Source of the DNA: CAVVST01 sp963750995
GTDB taxonomy: Bacteria; Acidobacteriota; Vicinamibacteria; Vicinamibacterales; UBA2999
DNA length: 64,000 nucleotides
Reading direction: 5' to 3'
NCBI GenBank assembly: GCA_963750995.1
Contig: CAVVST010000001.1
Location: 372,001-436,000, forward strand
Positions 9,968 through 19,888 of this stretch are shown here, one piece after another. How positions within the stretch are numbered: the first letter of the stretch is position 1; the number at the start of each line of letters is the position of its first letter. Both the position numbers and the translations under genes were made by a program. Below the pieces are notes generated by a model. That model searched no databases. It was not told the DNA's origin and was given only the letters and a program-made list of their open reading frames with translations.

Positions 9968-10396
9968 GTGAAACCGAAAGTCCTGATGATGGTGGTCTTG
10001 GTCGCCGGATTCGCTGCGATTGACAGGCCGTCGTTCGCGCATCACGGCGGTGCGGCGTTCGATATGAGCGCGCCGGTCGTGTTGAAGAACGCCGTGGTGA
10101 CGGAATTCGTCTGGATCAATCCCCATCCGCTCATCAAGGCGGACTACAAGGACGAAAAGGGCAACGTCCAGCATTGGACGATGGAACTGGGCGGCATTGT
10201 GGGGGCTCAGCTCATCGGCTGGACCAGAACGACGCTCCAGCCCGGAGACGTCGTCACGCTGTACGTCTGGAAGGCCAAGACGGGCGCACCGGTTGGACGC
10301 TTCAACAAGGTCGACTTCGCCGACGGCACGACCATGCGTGACAGCCAGCGCGGCGCCGACGACGGAGGGCGAGCCGATACGGGCGTGCGCCAGTAA
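9968..10396 (+). CDS. DUF6152 family exported protein (copy 1)
   Basis: A 142-residue protein starting at GTG 9968, with TGGAGG a few bases upstream. A signal peptide ends in FAHHGGAAFD, so the mature N-terminus would begin close to a His-His pair, typical of DUF6152. The body has the FVWINPHPLIK core and GVVTLYVWKA-like beta strands. The family is periplasmic, of unknown function, and abundant in Acidobacteriota and Proteobacteria. The His pair could bind metal, but that is a guess. It directly follows the frameshifted VTER-DP gene, the same pairing seen at 18499/19354 and 29750/30162. Confidence 0.85.
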   Translation: MKPKVLMMVVLVAGFAAIDRPSFAHHGGAAFDMSAPVVLKNAVVTEFVWINPHPLIKADYKDEKGNVQHWTMELGGIVGAQLIGWTRTTLQPGDVVTLYVWKAKTGAPVGRFNKVDFADGTTMRDSQRGADDGGRADTGVRQ

Positions 10397-10413
10397 GCAC
10401 GCACTTCACAACG

Positions 10414-10470
10414 ACGTAGTGTCCGCCTTCAGGCGGACCAAGCCGGTCCGGCTAAAGCCGGACACTACGT
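10414..10470. repeat. Bipartite palindromic repeat, full unit
   Basis: A 57-bp element whose ends are perfect 12-bp inverted repeats (10414-10425 and 10459-10470). Between them lie two sub-hairpins, GTCCGCC-TTCA-GGCGGAC and GTCCGGC-TAAA-GCCGGAC. Related copies are at 19774-19874, and half copies at 55061-55083 and 57129-57154. It lies between genes, just upstream of the second DUF5916 gene. Confidence 0.85.
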
Positions 10471-10498
10471 GGCCGTGTGTTACCATCCCCCGCGGTAA

Positions 10499-12706
10499 AT
10501 GCCCCGGCTTCATCCCTTTCTATCCATTGGGTTTCTCCTGTTCGTCGCGTGGTCGGCCGGAGCCGCGCCGGCCTGGGCGCAGGCGGTCGAAATCGATCAC
10601 GACGCGATCCGTTCGATGCGCATCGTCAGCGCGGTGAGGATCAACGAGGACATCACGCTCGACGGCCGCCTCGACGAGGCCGTGTGGATGCAGGCGCCGG
10701 CCGCGGACGACTTCCTGCAGAAGCTGCCACGCAACGGCGCGCCCGCGACCGAGAAGACCGTCGCCCGATTCGCGTATGACGACGACAACCTCTACATCGG
10801 CGTCGTGTGCATCGAAGCCGAACCCGACAAGATCCTGATCAAAGACCTCAAAGAGGACTTTGATTTCATGAGCACCGACCTGGTGCAGATCTTCATCGAC
10901 AGCCTGCACGATCGACGGACCGGATTCACGTTCGTGGTCAATGCGGCTGGCGCGCGCCGGGACTCGCAGGTATCTATCAGCGGGGGAGCCAACCAGGATT
11001 GGGACGGGGTGTGGGACGCGAAAGTCAGCCACGGCGACGGCGCCTGGTTCATCGAGTTCGTGATTCCGTTCAAGACCCTGCGCTTCTCCCAGGCCGCCTC
11101 GCAGGAATGGGGCGTCAACATCAGCCGACGGATTCTGCATCTCAACGAAGAAAGCAACTGGGCGCCGGTGCCGACCCGGTTCAGCGGCAACCAGGCCGAT
11201 ATGGCCGGCACACTCAGCGGCTTCGAAGACCTGCGCCCGGGCCGCAACCTCAAGGTCAAGCCGTTCCTGATCGGCGGCGGAACGCAGAGTCGTGGCACCG
11301 TCGGTGCGATGAGCACCGTCAGGGATTTCGACGGGGGGCTGGACCTCAAATACAGCCTGACGCCGTCGATGACGCTCGACGCCACCTATCGCACCGACTT
11401 CGCGCAGGTCGAGGTCGATCAGCAGCAGGTGAACCTGACGCGCTTCAACCTGTTCTTTCCCGAGAAGCGCGATTTCTTTCTTGAAAACTCCGGCACGTTC
11501 AGTTTTGGCGGTGGCGGTCGCAACTTCAATAACAACTCCGCGAACCTGGTGCCGTTTTTCAGCCGGCGCATCGGCTTGAGCGCCGCCGGGACGCCGATTC
11601 CGATCATCGGCGGCGCGCGCGTGTCGGGGAATGCCAGCGGCAGCGATGTGGGCGTGCTGGTGATGAAGACTGAGGCGCTCGGATCCACCCCGTCGAACGT
11701 GTATTTCGCCGGACGCTACAAACGCAACCTCCTGCGGACTTCCTGGATCGGCGCCATTGTGACCGACCGCGAGTCCGGCGTGGCCAACGACTACAACCGC
11801 GTATACGGCCCCGACGTCCATTTCCAGTTCTTCCAGCGGCTGGATATCGACTCGTACGTGCTGCGAAGCGACACGCCGGGCCGGTCCGGTCAGAACATGG
11901 CCCGCAATTTCCTGACCTCATGGCGCGACGACGAGTTGACCCTGTCGACCGAGTACAGCGCGGTTGAGCCGAACTTCAATCCAGAGGTCGGCTTTGTGCG
12001 GCGCGGCAACATGTCTCAGTACAGTGGCGACGCCTCGTGGAACCCGCAACTGCGGAGGAGCGACGCCATTCGCAACCTGCGATTCAGCACCAGCGTCGAC
12101 TATTTCGAGAACGCCACCACCGATCAATTGGAGACGCGCACGCAGGAAGCGACGACCGGTATTCAGTTCGAGAATAACGGTTCGATCACACTCACGGTGA
12201 ACCAGACATTCGATCGCCTGGTGCGGCCGTTTGCGATCCGGTCGAACGTGGCGATTCCGGTGGGTGACTACGACTATCGCCGCTACACCGCCAGCTTCAA
12301 CAGCGGAAGCAACCGCAAGCTCGGGGTGTCGGGCAACACGAGCTGGGGAGAGTTCTGGGACGGTCGCAACCGGTCGTTTACGAGCAGCCTGGACTACTCG
12401 CCGAGCTACCGGGTCAACCTCGATCTCAGCTACAGCCGCAACCATGTGACGCTGCCGTACGGCGAGTTCACGACGCAGCTGGTTGGCGCCCGCATGCTGT
12501 ACGGCTTCAGCCCGCGCGCCTTCTTCAACGCGTTCATCCAGTACAACGCCGACACGCACCAGGTCAGCTCGAACCTGCGCTTCAACTTCACGCACCACCC
12601 GCTCAGCGACATTTACGTCGTCTACAACGACCGCCGCGACACGACCGGCGGCGAGCTCGTCGAACGCGCGTTCATCGTCAAAGTCACCAACCTGTTCAAC
12701 TTCTGA
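10499..12706 (+). CDS. DUF5916/CBM9-like outer-membrane barrel protein (copy 2)
   Basis: A 735-residue paralog of the 963 gene, intact. Signal peptide about residues 1-27 (AGAAPAWAQ), CBM9-like domain (ITLDGRLDEAVWMQAP, YDDDNLYIGV), DUF5916 barrel, and the same terminal KVTNLFNF. Around the start, bases 10477-10540 closely match 941-1012 of the first copy, including the ATGCCCCGG start, so the duplication includes upstream sequence. The third copy starts three bases after this stop, so copies 2 and 3 form a tandem pair that is probably co-transcribed. Confidence 0.9.
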   Translation: MPRLHPFLSIGFLLFVAWSAGAAPAWAQAVEIDHDAIRSMRIVSAVRINEDITLDGRLDEAVWMQAPAADDFLQKLPRNGAPATEKTVARFAYDDDNLYIGVVCIEAEPDKILIKDLKEDFDFMSTDLVQIFIDSLHDRRTGFTFVVNAAGARRDSQVSISGGANQDWDGVWDAKVSHGDGAWFIEFVIPFKTLRFSQAASQEWGVNISRRILHLNEESNWAPVPTRFSGNQADMAGTLSGFEDLRPGRNLKVKPFLIGGGTQSRGTVGAMSTVRDFDGGLDLKYSLTPSMTLDATYRTDFAQVEVDQQQVNLTRFNLFFPEKRDFFLENSGTFSFGGGGRNFNNNSANLVPFFSRRIGLSAAGTPIPIIGGARVSGNASGSDVGVLVMKTEALGSTPSNVYFAGRYKRNLLRTSWIGAIVTDRESGVANDYNRVYGPDVHFQFFQRLDIDSYVLRSDTPGRSGQNMARNFLTSWRDDELTLSTEYSAVEPNFNPEVGFVRRGNMSQYSGDASWNPQLRRSDAIRNLRFSTSVDYFENATTDQLETRTQEATTGIQFENNGSITLTVNQTFDRLVRPFAIRSNVAIPVGDYDYRRYTASFNSGSNRKLGVSGNTSWGEFWDGRNRSFTSSLDYSPSYRVNLDLSYSRNHVTLPYGEFTTQLVGARMLYGFSPRAFFNAFIQYNADTHQVSSNLRFNFTHHPLSDIYVVYNDRRDTTGGELVERAFIVKVTNLFNF

Positions 12707-12708
12707 GC

Positions 12709-14908
12709 ATGCAGCGGGTCTGGTGGACGCTGGCAGTCTGGGCGGCATGGCTCACCGCTGCGTCGGCACAGGCTGTCGAGATCGATCACGACGCCATCCG
12801 CGCCACGCGGATCGTGACCGCCGTCCGCGTCACTGCAGCGATGACGGTGGATGGCCGGCTCGACGAGCCGGCGTGGGAACAGGCGGCGCCGGCTACCGAC
12901 TTCATCCAGAAGTTTCCGCGCAACGGCGCACCCTCGACCGAACGAACCGAGGTCCGGTTTCTCTACGACGACGACAATCTGTACGTCGGGGTCGTGTGCT
13001 TCGATTCGGAGCCTGACCAGCTGGTGATCAAGGACCTGCGGGAGGACTTCGAACTGGGAGCCACCGACGCCGTCCAGATCGTGATCGACAGCCTGCACGA
13101 CAAGCGCTCCGCGTTCGTCTTCAGCACCAACGCGGCCGGCGCGAGACGCGACAGCCAGGTGTCGAACGCCGACCGGATCAACGCCGACTGGGACGCGGTG
13201 TGGGACGCGAAGGTGAGCCGGGCGGAGGAGGCCTGGTTCATCGAGTACGTGATTCCGTTCAAGACGTTGCGGTTCTCGAATTCGCCGTCTCAAGAATGGG
13301 GCGTCAATGTCAGCCGGAGGATCCTTCACAAGAACGAGGAAACGAACTGGGCGCCGATACCGGTGCGCTATACCGGCACCAGGTCGGACCAGGCAGGCAC
13401 GCTGCGCGGGCTCGAAGGCATTCGCCAGGGACGCAACCTCAAGGTGAAGCCGTTCATGATCGGAGCCGGGACGCAGGCGCGTGCCGCTGGCCCCTCGACG
13501 CCGCTCGGGCCGACCGATCTGCGGACGACGAGCGACGTTGATGGCGGGTTTGACGTCAAGTACAGCCTCACACCGTCGCTCACCCTCGATACGACCTACC
13601 GGACCGATTTCGCGCAGGTCGAGGTTGACCAGCAGCAGGTCAACCTCACGCGGTTCAACTTGTTCTTTCCCGAGAAGCGCGACTTCTTTCTCGAGAACTC
13701 GGGCAACTTCTCGTTCGGCGGCGCCGGCCGGAACAACAACAATTCGAACCTCGTGCCCTTTTTCAGCCGCCGGATTGGCCTGAGCGCGACGGGGACGCCC
13801 ATCCCGATCGTCGGCGGCGCGCGCGTGTCGGGGCAGACCGGCAACTTCGACGTCGGCGTGCTCGCGATGAAGACTGAACGGACCACGGCGTCGCCATCCA
13901 ACAGCTACCTGGTCGGACGCCTCAAGCGCAATTTCCTGAGGACGTCGTACGTAGGGGCGATCGTCACCGACCGCGAGTCGCCGGTCGCCGGCGACTACAA
14001 CCGGGTCTACGGACCGGATGTGCACCTGCAGATGTTCGACAAGGTGGAAATCGACTCGTACCTGCTTCGCAGCGACACACCGGGTCGAACCGATCGGAAT
14101 CAAGCCAGGAGCTTCCAGACGGCGTGGCGCGACGACGAGCTGAATATCTCCACCGAGTACAGCACCGTCCAGCCCAACTTCAATCCCGAGGTGGGATTCG
14201 TGCGCCGCGGCAACATGTCGTTGTACGCCGGCGACGTGGCCTGGAGCCCCCAGTTGCAGAGCAGCGACACGATTCGAAATCTGAACTTCGGCAGCAGCCT
14301 GGACTATTACAAGGGAGTGGACGGCCGGATCGAAACGCGTACGCAGGAAGCCACGGCGGGAATTGCGTTCGAGAACGAGGGCTTCGTGAATATCACGGCC
14401 ACTGAAACGTTCGACCGGCTGGTGAACCCGTTCGCGATTCGGCCGTCGGTCACGCTGGCGGCAGGAGACTACGAATATCGCCGCTACGCCATGCGCGCCG
14501 ACAGCGGCAGCCGCCGGAGAGTTGGCGTCACCGGCAACACGAGCTGGGGTGAGTTCTGGAACGGACAGAGCCGGTCAAGCGGGCGGCGGCCTGGACATCC
14601 GGGCGAACCATCACCTCAACTTCGATCTCTCGTATAGCCGGAACCACGTGACGCTCCCGAACGGGGAGTTCACCACCCAGCTCCTGGGCGCGCGCGTCCT
14701 GTACGGGTTCACGCCGCGCCTGTTCTTGAACGCGTACCTGCAGTACAACGCCGACACCAGGCAGGTCAGTTCGAACATCCGCTTCAACTTCACCCACCAC
14801 CCGCTCAGCGACATCTACATCGTCTACAATGACCGCCGCGACACGACCACTGGGCAGCCGGTCGAGCGCGCCGTGATTGTCAAAGTGACCAACCTTTTCA
14901 CTTTCTAG
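12709..14908 (+). CDS. DUF5916/CBM9-like outer-membrane barrel protein (copy 3, frameshifted)
   Basis: Begins three bases after copy 2. Signal peptide to about residue 20 (WLTAASAQ), CBM9-like domain with MTVDGRLDEPAWEQAAP and YDDDNLYVGV, then the DUF5916 barrel ending KVTNLFTF. The frame shifts once: at 14581-14587 the run GGGCGGC carries one base too many (probably C14584). Removing it joins GQSRSS to GGGLDIR and gives 732 residues, the same size as its two paralogs. The protein is therefore likely intact in the organism. Function is unknown as for the other copies. Confidence 0.87.
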
Positions 14909-14919
14909 GGAGAACGCGT

Positions 14920-16441
14920 ATGGAGATGCGAACGGCTCGGCGTTTCCTCCTGGTCGTGCTGGCGGTCCTGCTCGTCGCGCAGATCGCGCCGTCGGCGCAG
15001 TCCCAGGCCCTGGTGGTGCGCAACGTGACGCTCATTGACGGCACGGGCGCAGCCGCGCAGCCGGGCATGACGGTTGTCGTCACCGGCAACCGCATCACGG
15101 CAGTCGGCAGAAACGCGGCGGTTCCGGCTGGAGCGCAGGTCGTCGACGGTACCGGCAAATTCCTGATTCCGGGCCTGTGGGATATGCACCTGCACCTGCG
15201 CGGCGACTCGCGGGTGCCGCGCTTCACCACGTTTGGCGAAGTGCTGCTGGTCGCGAACGGCGTCACCGGCGTGCGGCTGATGGCGGGATTGCCGAAGTTC
15301 CACGAGATGAAGCGAAACATCGAGGCGGGTGAACTGCTCGGCCCGCGGATGTTCCTGGCCAGCCGCAACTTCGACGGGTTGATCCCGGCGCAGAAGCTGC
15401 CGCCGAAGCGTGGAGACACCGCGGGCGAGGCGGAAGAGTGGCAGTCGGTCGGCGTCGGTGAAATCCCGCGCGCCTACCAGATCACGAACGCCGCGCAGGC
15501 GAAGGTCGCGGTGGCGGAAGCGAAGGCGAGCGGCGTCGAGTTCCTCAAGATCCACAACGAGCTGACTCCGGAGGCCTATTTCGCGATCGCCGCGGAGGCT
15601 AAGGCCAACGGCTTGTACCTGACCGGCCACGTGCCGACCGGCGTGCCGGCATCGGCGTTGTCGGATACCGGCATGAGGAGCATCGAACACTGGGCCGGTT
15701 ACCTCGAGGGATGCTCGACCCGCGAGGACGAGATTCTCAAGGGGCAGCTTGCCGCACTCGCGCTTCCAGCGGCGGACCGGGGACGACGCAACGCCGAGCT
15801 CCGCCGGATGGCGGTGGATTCGTACAGCGCGGAAAAGTGCGCGGCGCTGGCGGCGCGTTTCGTGAAGCAGGGAACCTGGATCAGTCCGACCTTCATGCCC
15901 GAAGGGGGCGCGCGGGCTACCGCGGATCGCAATGCCGACCTGGCGAAGTATGTGTTCGCGCCGTTGCGCGCGCGGTGGCAGCAGCAGATCGCCGGTGCGC
16001 CCGCCGCCGCGCCGCCGGCACCGTCCGCACAGGAGCAGGAGCTCGCCAAAGCCGTCGAAGGGCGCAGGCGCGACATCATCGCCGTCATGAAGCGGGGCGG
16101 TGTGCAGTTCGTCGTCGGCACCGACAGCGGCGGCGCATGGCGGATTCCAGGACGGAGCCTGCATGAAGGCCTGCTGGAAATGGTGCGGGTCGGTCTGACG
16201 CCGATGGACGACACTCGTAGCGGCCACCAGCAGCTCGGCGCGTCTGCTCCGCCGCGACAAGGACCTCGGATCGGTGCAGATCGGTAAAGCGGCGGACATG
16301 GTGCTGCTCGATGCGAATCCGGTGGAGGACATCGCGAACACGCAGCGTATCAACGCGGTCGTCCTCAACGGCCGCCTGATGGATCGGAAGACGCTCGACG
16401 GTCTGCTCGCGCAAATGGCCGTGGCGAATGCCACGAACTAG
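14920..16441 (+). CDS. Exported amidohydrolase, imidazolonepropionase-like (frameshifted)
   Basis: ATG at 14920 lies after GGGAGAA, 11 bases after the third DUF5916 gene. Signal peptide to about residue 28 (APSAQSQ). The metal-dependent hydrolase fold is shown by GTGKFLIPGLWDMHLHLRG (metal His 90 and 92), EFLKIHNE, TGHVPTG, SIEHWAG and GTDSGGAW near residue 400. The frame breaks at about 16208, where GGACG should read GGCG. Repair continues into TLVAATSSSARLL, GKAADMVLLDANPVEDI and NGRLMDRK, the usual C-terminal metallo-hydrolase strands, for about 506 residues. Related enzymes hydrolyse C-N bonds, often dipeptides or cyclic amides, in the periplasm; the substrate is not inferable. Confidence 0.87.
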
Positions 16442-16453
16442 GCGCGAGTGTGG

Positions 16454-16480
16454 TTGGGCCGCAGCGCAATAACGTATGAT
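16454..16480 (+). promoter_or_regulatory. Possible sigma-70 promoter
   Basis: A good -10 hexamer, TATGAT at 16475-16480, lies 35 bases before the 16515 gene. The -35 candidate TTGGGC at 16454 is weak and the spacing short (15). Confidence 0.3.
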
Positions 16481-16514
16481 TAGCGCCTAGAACACACCTC
16501 AACTGGAGCGAGAT

Positions 16515-17391
16515 ATGCCGAGCCTCAATCGCCCCTGCATAACCGGTGCTGTCTGCGTGCTTGCCGGGGTGCTCTTCAGCGTCGGCGCCTCCGGCCAGGC
16601 GTCGTTCGACACGCCCTACCAGACCACCGACTTCAGCGGCGAGTGGAGCGAGCTGCAGCACGAGATCGGCACGACCGCCGAGATGCACGACTATTCCGGA
16701 CTTCCCTATAACGACGCGGGGCGCATGCGCGCCGACACCGGCGACATCTCCGACTGGTCGATCCCGGAATTCGTCTGCCGCCCTCATCCAGGGGTCTACA
16801 ACTGGTATTACGGCGGCGGGCTGCGCATCACCAAGGACGTCGATCCGATCACGCGGGAGCTCGTCGCGTATCACGTGCAGTTCCTTCGCAACACCGGATC
16901 GCCCGATCTACATGGACGGCCGGCCGCATCCACCGGAATGGGCGCCGCATTCATGGGCGGGTTTCTCCACCGGCAAGTACGACGGCAACATGCTCGTCGT
17001 CACGACCACCCACCTGAGGGAGAGCTACATCCGCGCCAACACGGCGCTGTTCAGTGAGAAGGCGAAGGTCACCGAGTACCTCATGCTGGACGGCGATCTG
17101 ATGACCGTCACGACGCTCCTCGAGGATCCTGCCTACATGGAGGAGCCGCACATTCAGTCGATCAGCTATCGCCGCAACCTGCACCAGGAGCTGCCGTTCT
17201 TTCCCTGCACCGTCGGGGTCGAGAACGTCGCGCCGGGCTTCCCGCATTTCCTGCCCGGCAAGAATCCGTACCTCAAGGACGCGGCGGCCAAGCGTGGCGT
17301 ACCGCCCGAAGTCTTGCGGGGTGGGAAAGAAACGATGTATCCCGAGTACCGCGAAAAGATCCGGAACCTGATGTCGGCGGGGTCGAGATGA
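16515..17391 (+). CDS. Exported VTER-DP family protein, module A gene 1 (frameshifted)
   Basis: Signal peptide to about residue 26 (GVLFSVGASGQ), then TPYQTTDFSGEWSELQHE, CRPHPGVYNWYYGGGLR, RPIYMDGRPHPPEWAPHSWAGFSTGK, LVVTTTHLRESYIRANT, VTEYLMLDGDLMTVTTLLEDPAYMEEPH and a C-terminal LPGKNPYLKD. The frame breaks once near 16896, where one G is extra; repaired length is 291 residues. The full-length paralog is at 27716. I recognise no named family; the strand pattern suggests a beta-rich periplasmic protein. Its stop overlaps the start of the downstream MBL gene (ATGA), so the two are translationally coupled. Confidence 0.75.
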
Positions 17392-18495
17392 CGCGCGTGG
17401 AGCTATCGATGAAGGCACGAACACTGGCGCTCGCGGCTGCGGTGCTGCTGCCGGTCGCGGTGTGGGCGCAGCAGCCTTCGACTACCGCGCCGACCGGTGC
17501 GGGAAACGAGCTGCACGTGATGCCGGTACGCGGCAACGTGTTCATGATCGTTGGCGCCGGCGGCAACATCGCCGTGTCCGCCGGCATCGATGGTCAGGTG
17601 CTCATTGATGCGGGTTCGGCGGCGACAGCCGACAAGGTGATTGAGACCGTCGCGGAGATCGGCCGCTCGGTCGCGGGCACGCCCGCTCGCCTGACGACAT
17701 GCGTCGGTCCGCCGTGCTATCAGCCGGGCACCTGGGGTCCGTTGACCGCGTTCGGCTTTGCGAGTCCGTCGTACACCGCGGTCATCGCGTCGCCGCGGGC
17801 GCCGAAACCGATCCGCTGGATCCTGCAGTCGACGATGGCCCAGGATCACCAGGGCGGCACGCCGAAGATCGCGGCGGCCGGCGTCACGTATAACGGCGGC
17901 GAAGCCGGGCGCCTGGTGGGCAACACCATCCCGGCGACCGTCATCGGCCACGAGAACGTCCTGAAGCGGATGACCGAGCTGAAGTATCCGGAAGAGGCGT
18001 GGCCGACCGAGACGTACTACATCCCGTCGCACAAGCTGAGTCAGTACAGTCAACGGCGAGGGCATCCAGATGTATCACGTGCCCAATGCCATCACCGACG
18101 GCGACAGCATCGTCTACTTCCGCTTCTCGGATGTGATCGTCACCGGGGATGTGTTCACGCCGGGCCGCTACCCGATGATCGAGACCGCGAAGGGCGGATC
18201 GGTGCAGGGCGTGCTCAACGGGTTGAACCAGGTCATCGATCTCGCGTTCCCGGAATTCCGGCACCAGGGAGGAACGCTGGTGATTCCGGGCCACGGCCGT
18301 CTCGGCGATGTCTCCGACGTCGCGATCTACCGCAACATGGTCGAAGTCGTCCGCGACCGGGTGCAGGACCTGATCAAGCAGGGGATGACGCTGCCGCAGG
18401 TGAAGGCGGCGAAGCCGACGCTCGACTACGACGGCATCTACGGGTCGCCGGATCGCTTCATCGAGGCGGTATATGAGAGCCTCGCGAAGAAGTAG
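17388..18495 (+). CDS. Exported MBL-fold protein with altered metal site, module A gene 2 (frameshifted)
   Basis: ATG at 17388 overlaps the preceding stop; signal peptide ends VAVWAQQ. The metallo-beta-lactamase fold is supported by VFMIVGAGGNIAVSAGIDGQVLIDAGSA, the later YHVPNAITDGDSIVYFRFSDVIVTGD and VIPGHGRLGD. The usual HxHxDH ligand motif reads TMAQDH here, so two of its three His are missing, whereas paralog 28617 reads HFDPDH. One extra base at about 18049 (paralog-like YINGEG) breaks the frame; repaired length is 368 residues. It may have lost hydrolase activity or use a different metal arrangement. A Cys pair in TTCVGPPCY is conserved with the paralog. Confidence 0.8.
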
Positions 18496-18498
18496 GAC

Positions 18499-19266
18499 GT
18501 GGGAAGCAAGTACAAAGTGATGGGCACAAAGGGACAGTCAATACTGATCATCCTCGCGGCGGTTGTGATTTCGGCCGCGCCGATGCACGCGCAGCGCGGC
18601 CGCGGCGCAGGTGCGGCGCCCGAGACTGCGCGGGCGGCTGCGGCAATCGATCTGACCGGCACCTGGGTATCGGTGATCAGCGAGGATTGGCCGCAGCGGA
18701 TGCTGCCGCCCCGGAAGGGCGAGTATACGCGCATCCCGCTCACCGCGGCCGCGCGGAAGGTCGCCGACACCTGGGATCCCACCCGCGACGACGCCGCCGG
18801 CGAGCAGTGCAAAGGGTACACAGCGGCCGGCATCACGCGCATGCCCGGACGCATGCGTATCGGCTGGCAGGACGACTACACGATGAAGATGGAGCTCGAG
18901 GCGGGCAGCCAGACGCGCCTGTTCCACTTCCGGCCCGGCCAGCCGCCGCCGGAGCCCTCGTGGCAGGGTTACTCCGCAGCCGCGTGGATGTACACCCGCC
19001 AGCCGCCGCGCACCGGTGAGCTACGGGTCGTGACGAACCGGCTCCGGCCCGGGTACCTCCGCAGGAACGGCGTGCCGTTGAGCGCCGCCGCCAGCGTGAC
19101 GGAGTACTACCACCGCTTCACCGCCCCGACCGGCGATGTCTGGCTCACGGTGGTCACCGAAGTGGCGGACCCGGAGAATCTGCAGCAGCCGTACGTGCAA
19201 AGCTCACATTTCAAGAAGCTTCCCGACGGCGCTGCGTTCAAGCCGGAGCCCTGCTCGACGCGGTAG
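18499..19266 (+). CDS. Exported VTER-DP family protein, module A gene 3
   Basis: Intact, 255 residues from GTG 18499; an in-frame ATG at 18520 is an alternative. The signal peptide ends SAAPMHAQ. Mature features are IDLTGTWVSVISEDW, GRMRIGWQDDYTMKMELEAGSQTRLFHF, ELRVVTNRLRPGYLRRNGVPLS, VTEYYHRF, WLTVVTEVADPENLQQPYVQSSHFKKLP and a C-terminal Cys. The paralog at 30162 matches along the whole length. The LTGTW opening and the VTEY...DPE pattern relate it to the neighbouring 16515 and 27716 proteins. No biochemical function is known to me. It follows the MBL gene by three bases and belongs to the same operon. Confidence 0.78.
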   Translation: MGSKYKVMGTKGQSILIILAAVVISAAPMHAQRGRGAGAAPETARAAAAIDLTGTWVSVISEDWPQRMLPPRKGEYTRIPLTAAARKVADTWDPTRDDAAGEQCKGYTAAGITRMPGRMRIGWQDDYTMKMELEAGSQTRLFHFRPGQPPPEPSWQGYSAAAWMYTRQPPRTGELRVVTNRLRPGYLRRNGVPLSAAASVTEYYHRFTAPTGDVWLTVVTEVADPENLQQPYVQSSHFKKLPDGAAFKPEPCSTR

Positions 19267-19274
19267 GCCTTTTC

Positions 19275-19303
19275 TTGACACCGCCGGAGGGCACCCGTAC
19301 TAT
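19275..19303 (+). promoter_or_regulatory. Sigma-70 promoter before DUF6152 copy 2
   Basis: TTGACA at 19275-19280 and TACTAT at 19298-19303 with exactly 17 bases between. A transcript would begin near 19310, 44 bases before the 19354 start, so this gene can be expressed apart from the upstream module genes. Confidence 0.6.
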
Positions 19304-19353
19304 CGTCGAGGCGTTCAATGGCCGATGGCGGAGTGTTCGTTGGAGGACCGTCC

Positions 19354-19752
19354 ATGACACGTAGATGGCTCGTTTTCATCCTCGCCGTAGTGCTGCTGCC
19401 GGCCGTCACGGCATCTGCGCATCACTCGCAGGCGGCGCAGTACGACACGAACAAGAAGGTCTCGATCGAAGGAACGATGGTGCAGTTCCAGTTCCGCAAC
19501 CCGCATTCATTCGTGCAGGTCGAGGCGCCGGACGAGACCGGGCAAACGGTTCGCTGGTCGATCGAGTGGGGTGGGAGCGGTCAGCTGACCGGTCAGGGCG
19601 TGAGCAGGACGACATTGAAGTACGGCGACGTCGTGACGATCACGGCAAATCCCTCGCGCACGCCGAACGACCACAAGCTGCACATGCTGACGCTGCACCG
19701 CAGGTCCGATGGCTTTGGCTGGGGCACGCGACCAGGTGAAGTGACCGACTAG
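19354..19752 (+). CDS. DUF6152 family exported protein, module A gene 4 (copy 2)
   Basis: 132 residues from ATG 19354, preceded by GGAGG at proper spacing; an upstream in-frame ATG at 19318 lacks this. Signal peptide cleaves near TASAHHSQAAQYD, placing His-His at the mature N-terminus. The core VSIEGTMVQFQFRNPHSFVQVEAPDE and IEWGGSGQLTGQGVSRTTLKYGDVVTI are typical of DUF6152. It is close to the copy at 29750. It closes module A; a composite repeat follows. Confidence 0.87.
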   Translation: MTRRWLVFILAVVLLPAVTASAHHSQAAQYDTNKKVSIEGTMVQFQFRNPHSFVQVEAPDETGQTVRWSIEWGGSGQLTGQGVSRTTLKYGDVVTITANPSRTPNDHKLHMLTLHRRSDGFGWGTRPGEVTD

Positions 19753-19773
19753 AGCGACTTCATATTACAAGGT

Positions 19774-19874
19774 ACGTAGTGTCCGGCTTTAGCCGGACTC
19801 GCCGGGTCCGCCTGCCCTTCGACTTCGCTCAGGGCACCCCTAGCTACGTCGAGGGGTGAAGGCGGACACTACGT
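19774..19874. repeat. Composite palindromic repeat with nested hairpin
   Basis: The outer ends match the 10414 element (ACGTAGTGTCCGG and its complement at 19862-19874). The left sub-hairpin GTCCGGC-TTTA-GCCGGAC is at 19781-19798. Inside the right sub-hairpin a separate 24-base palindrome (19813-19836, arms TGCCC...GGGCA around TTCGACTTCGCTCA) and another small hairpin are inserted. This looks like one repeat landed in another. Confidence 0.75.
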
Positions 19875-19888
19875 ACGCAGACCTCTCC

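Noticed and set aside
19774..19874. A CRISPR-like array.
   Set aside because: The repeats are palindromes without regular spacers, and no cas gene is present.
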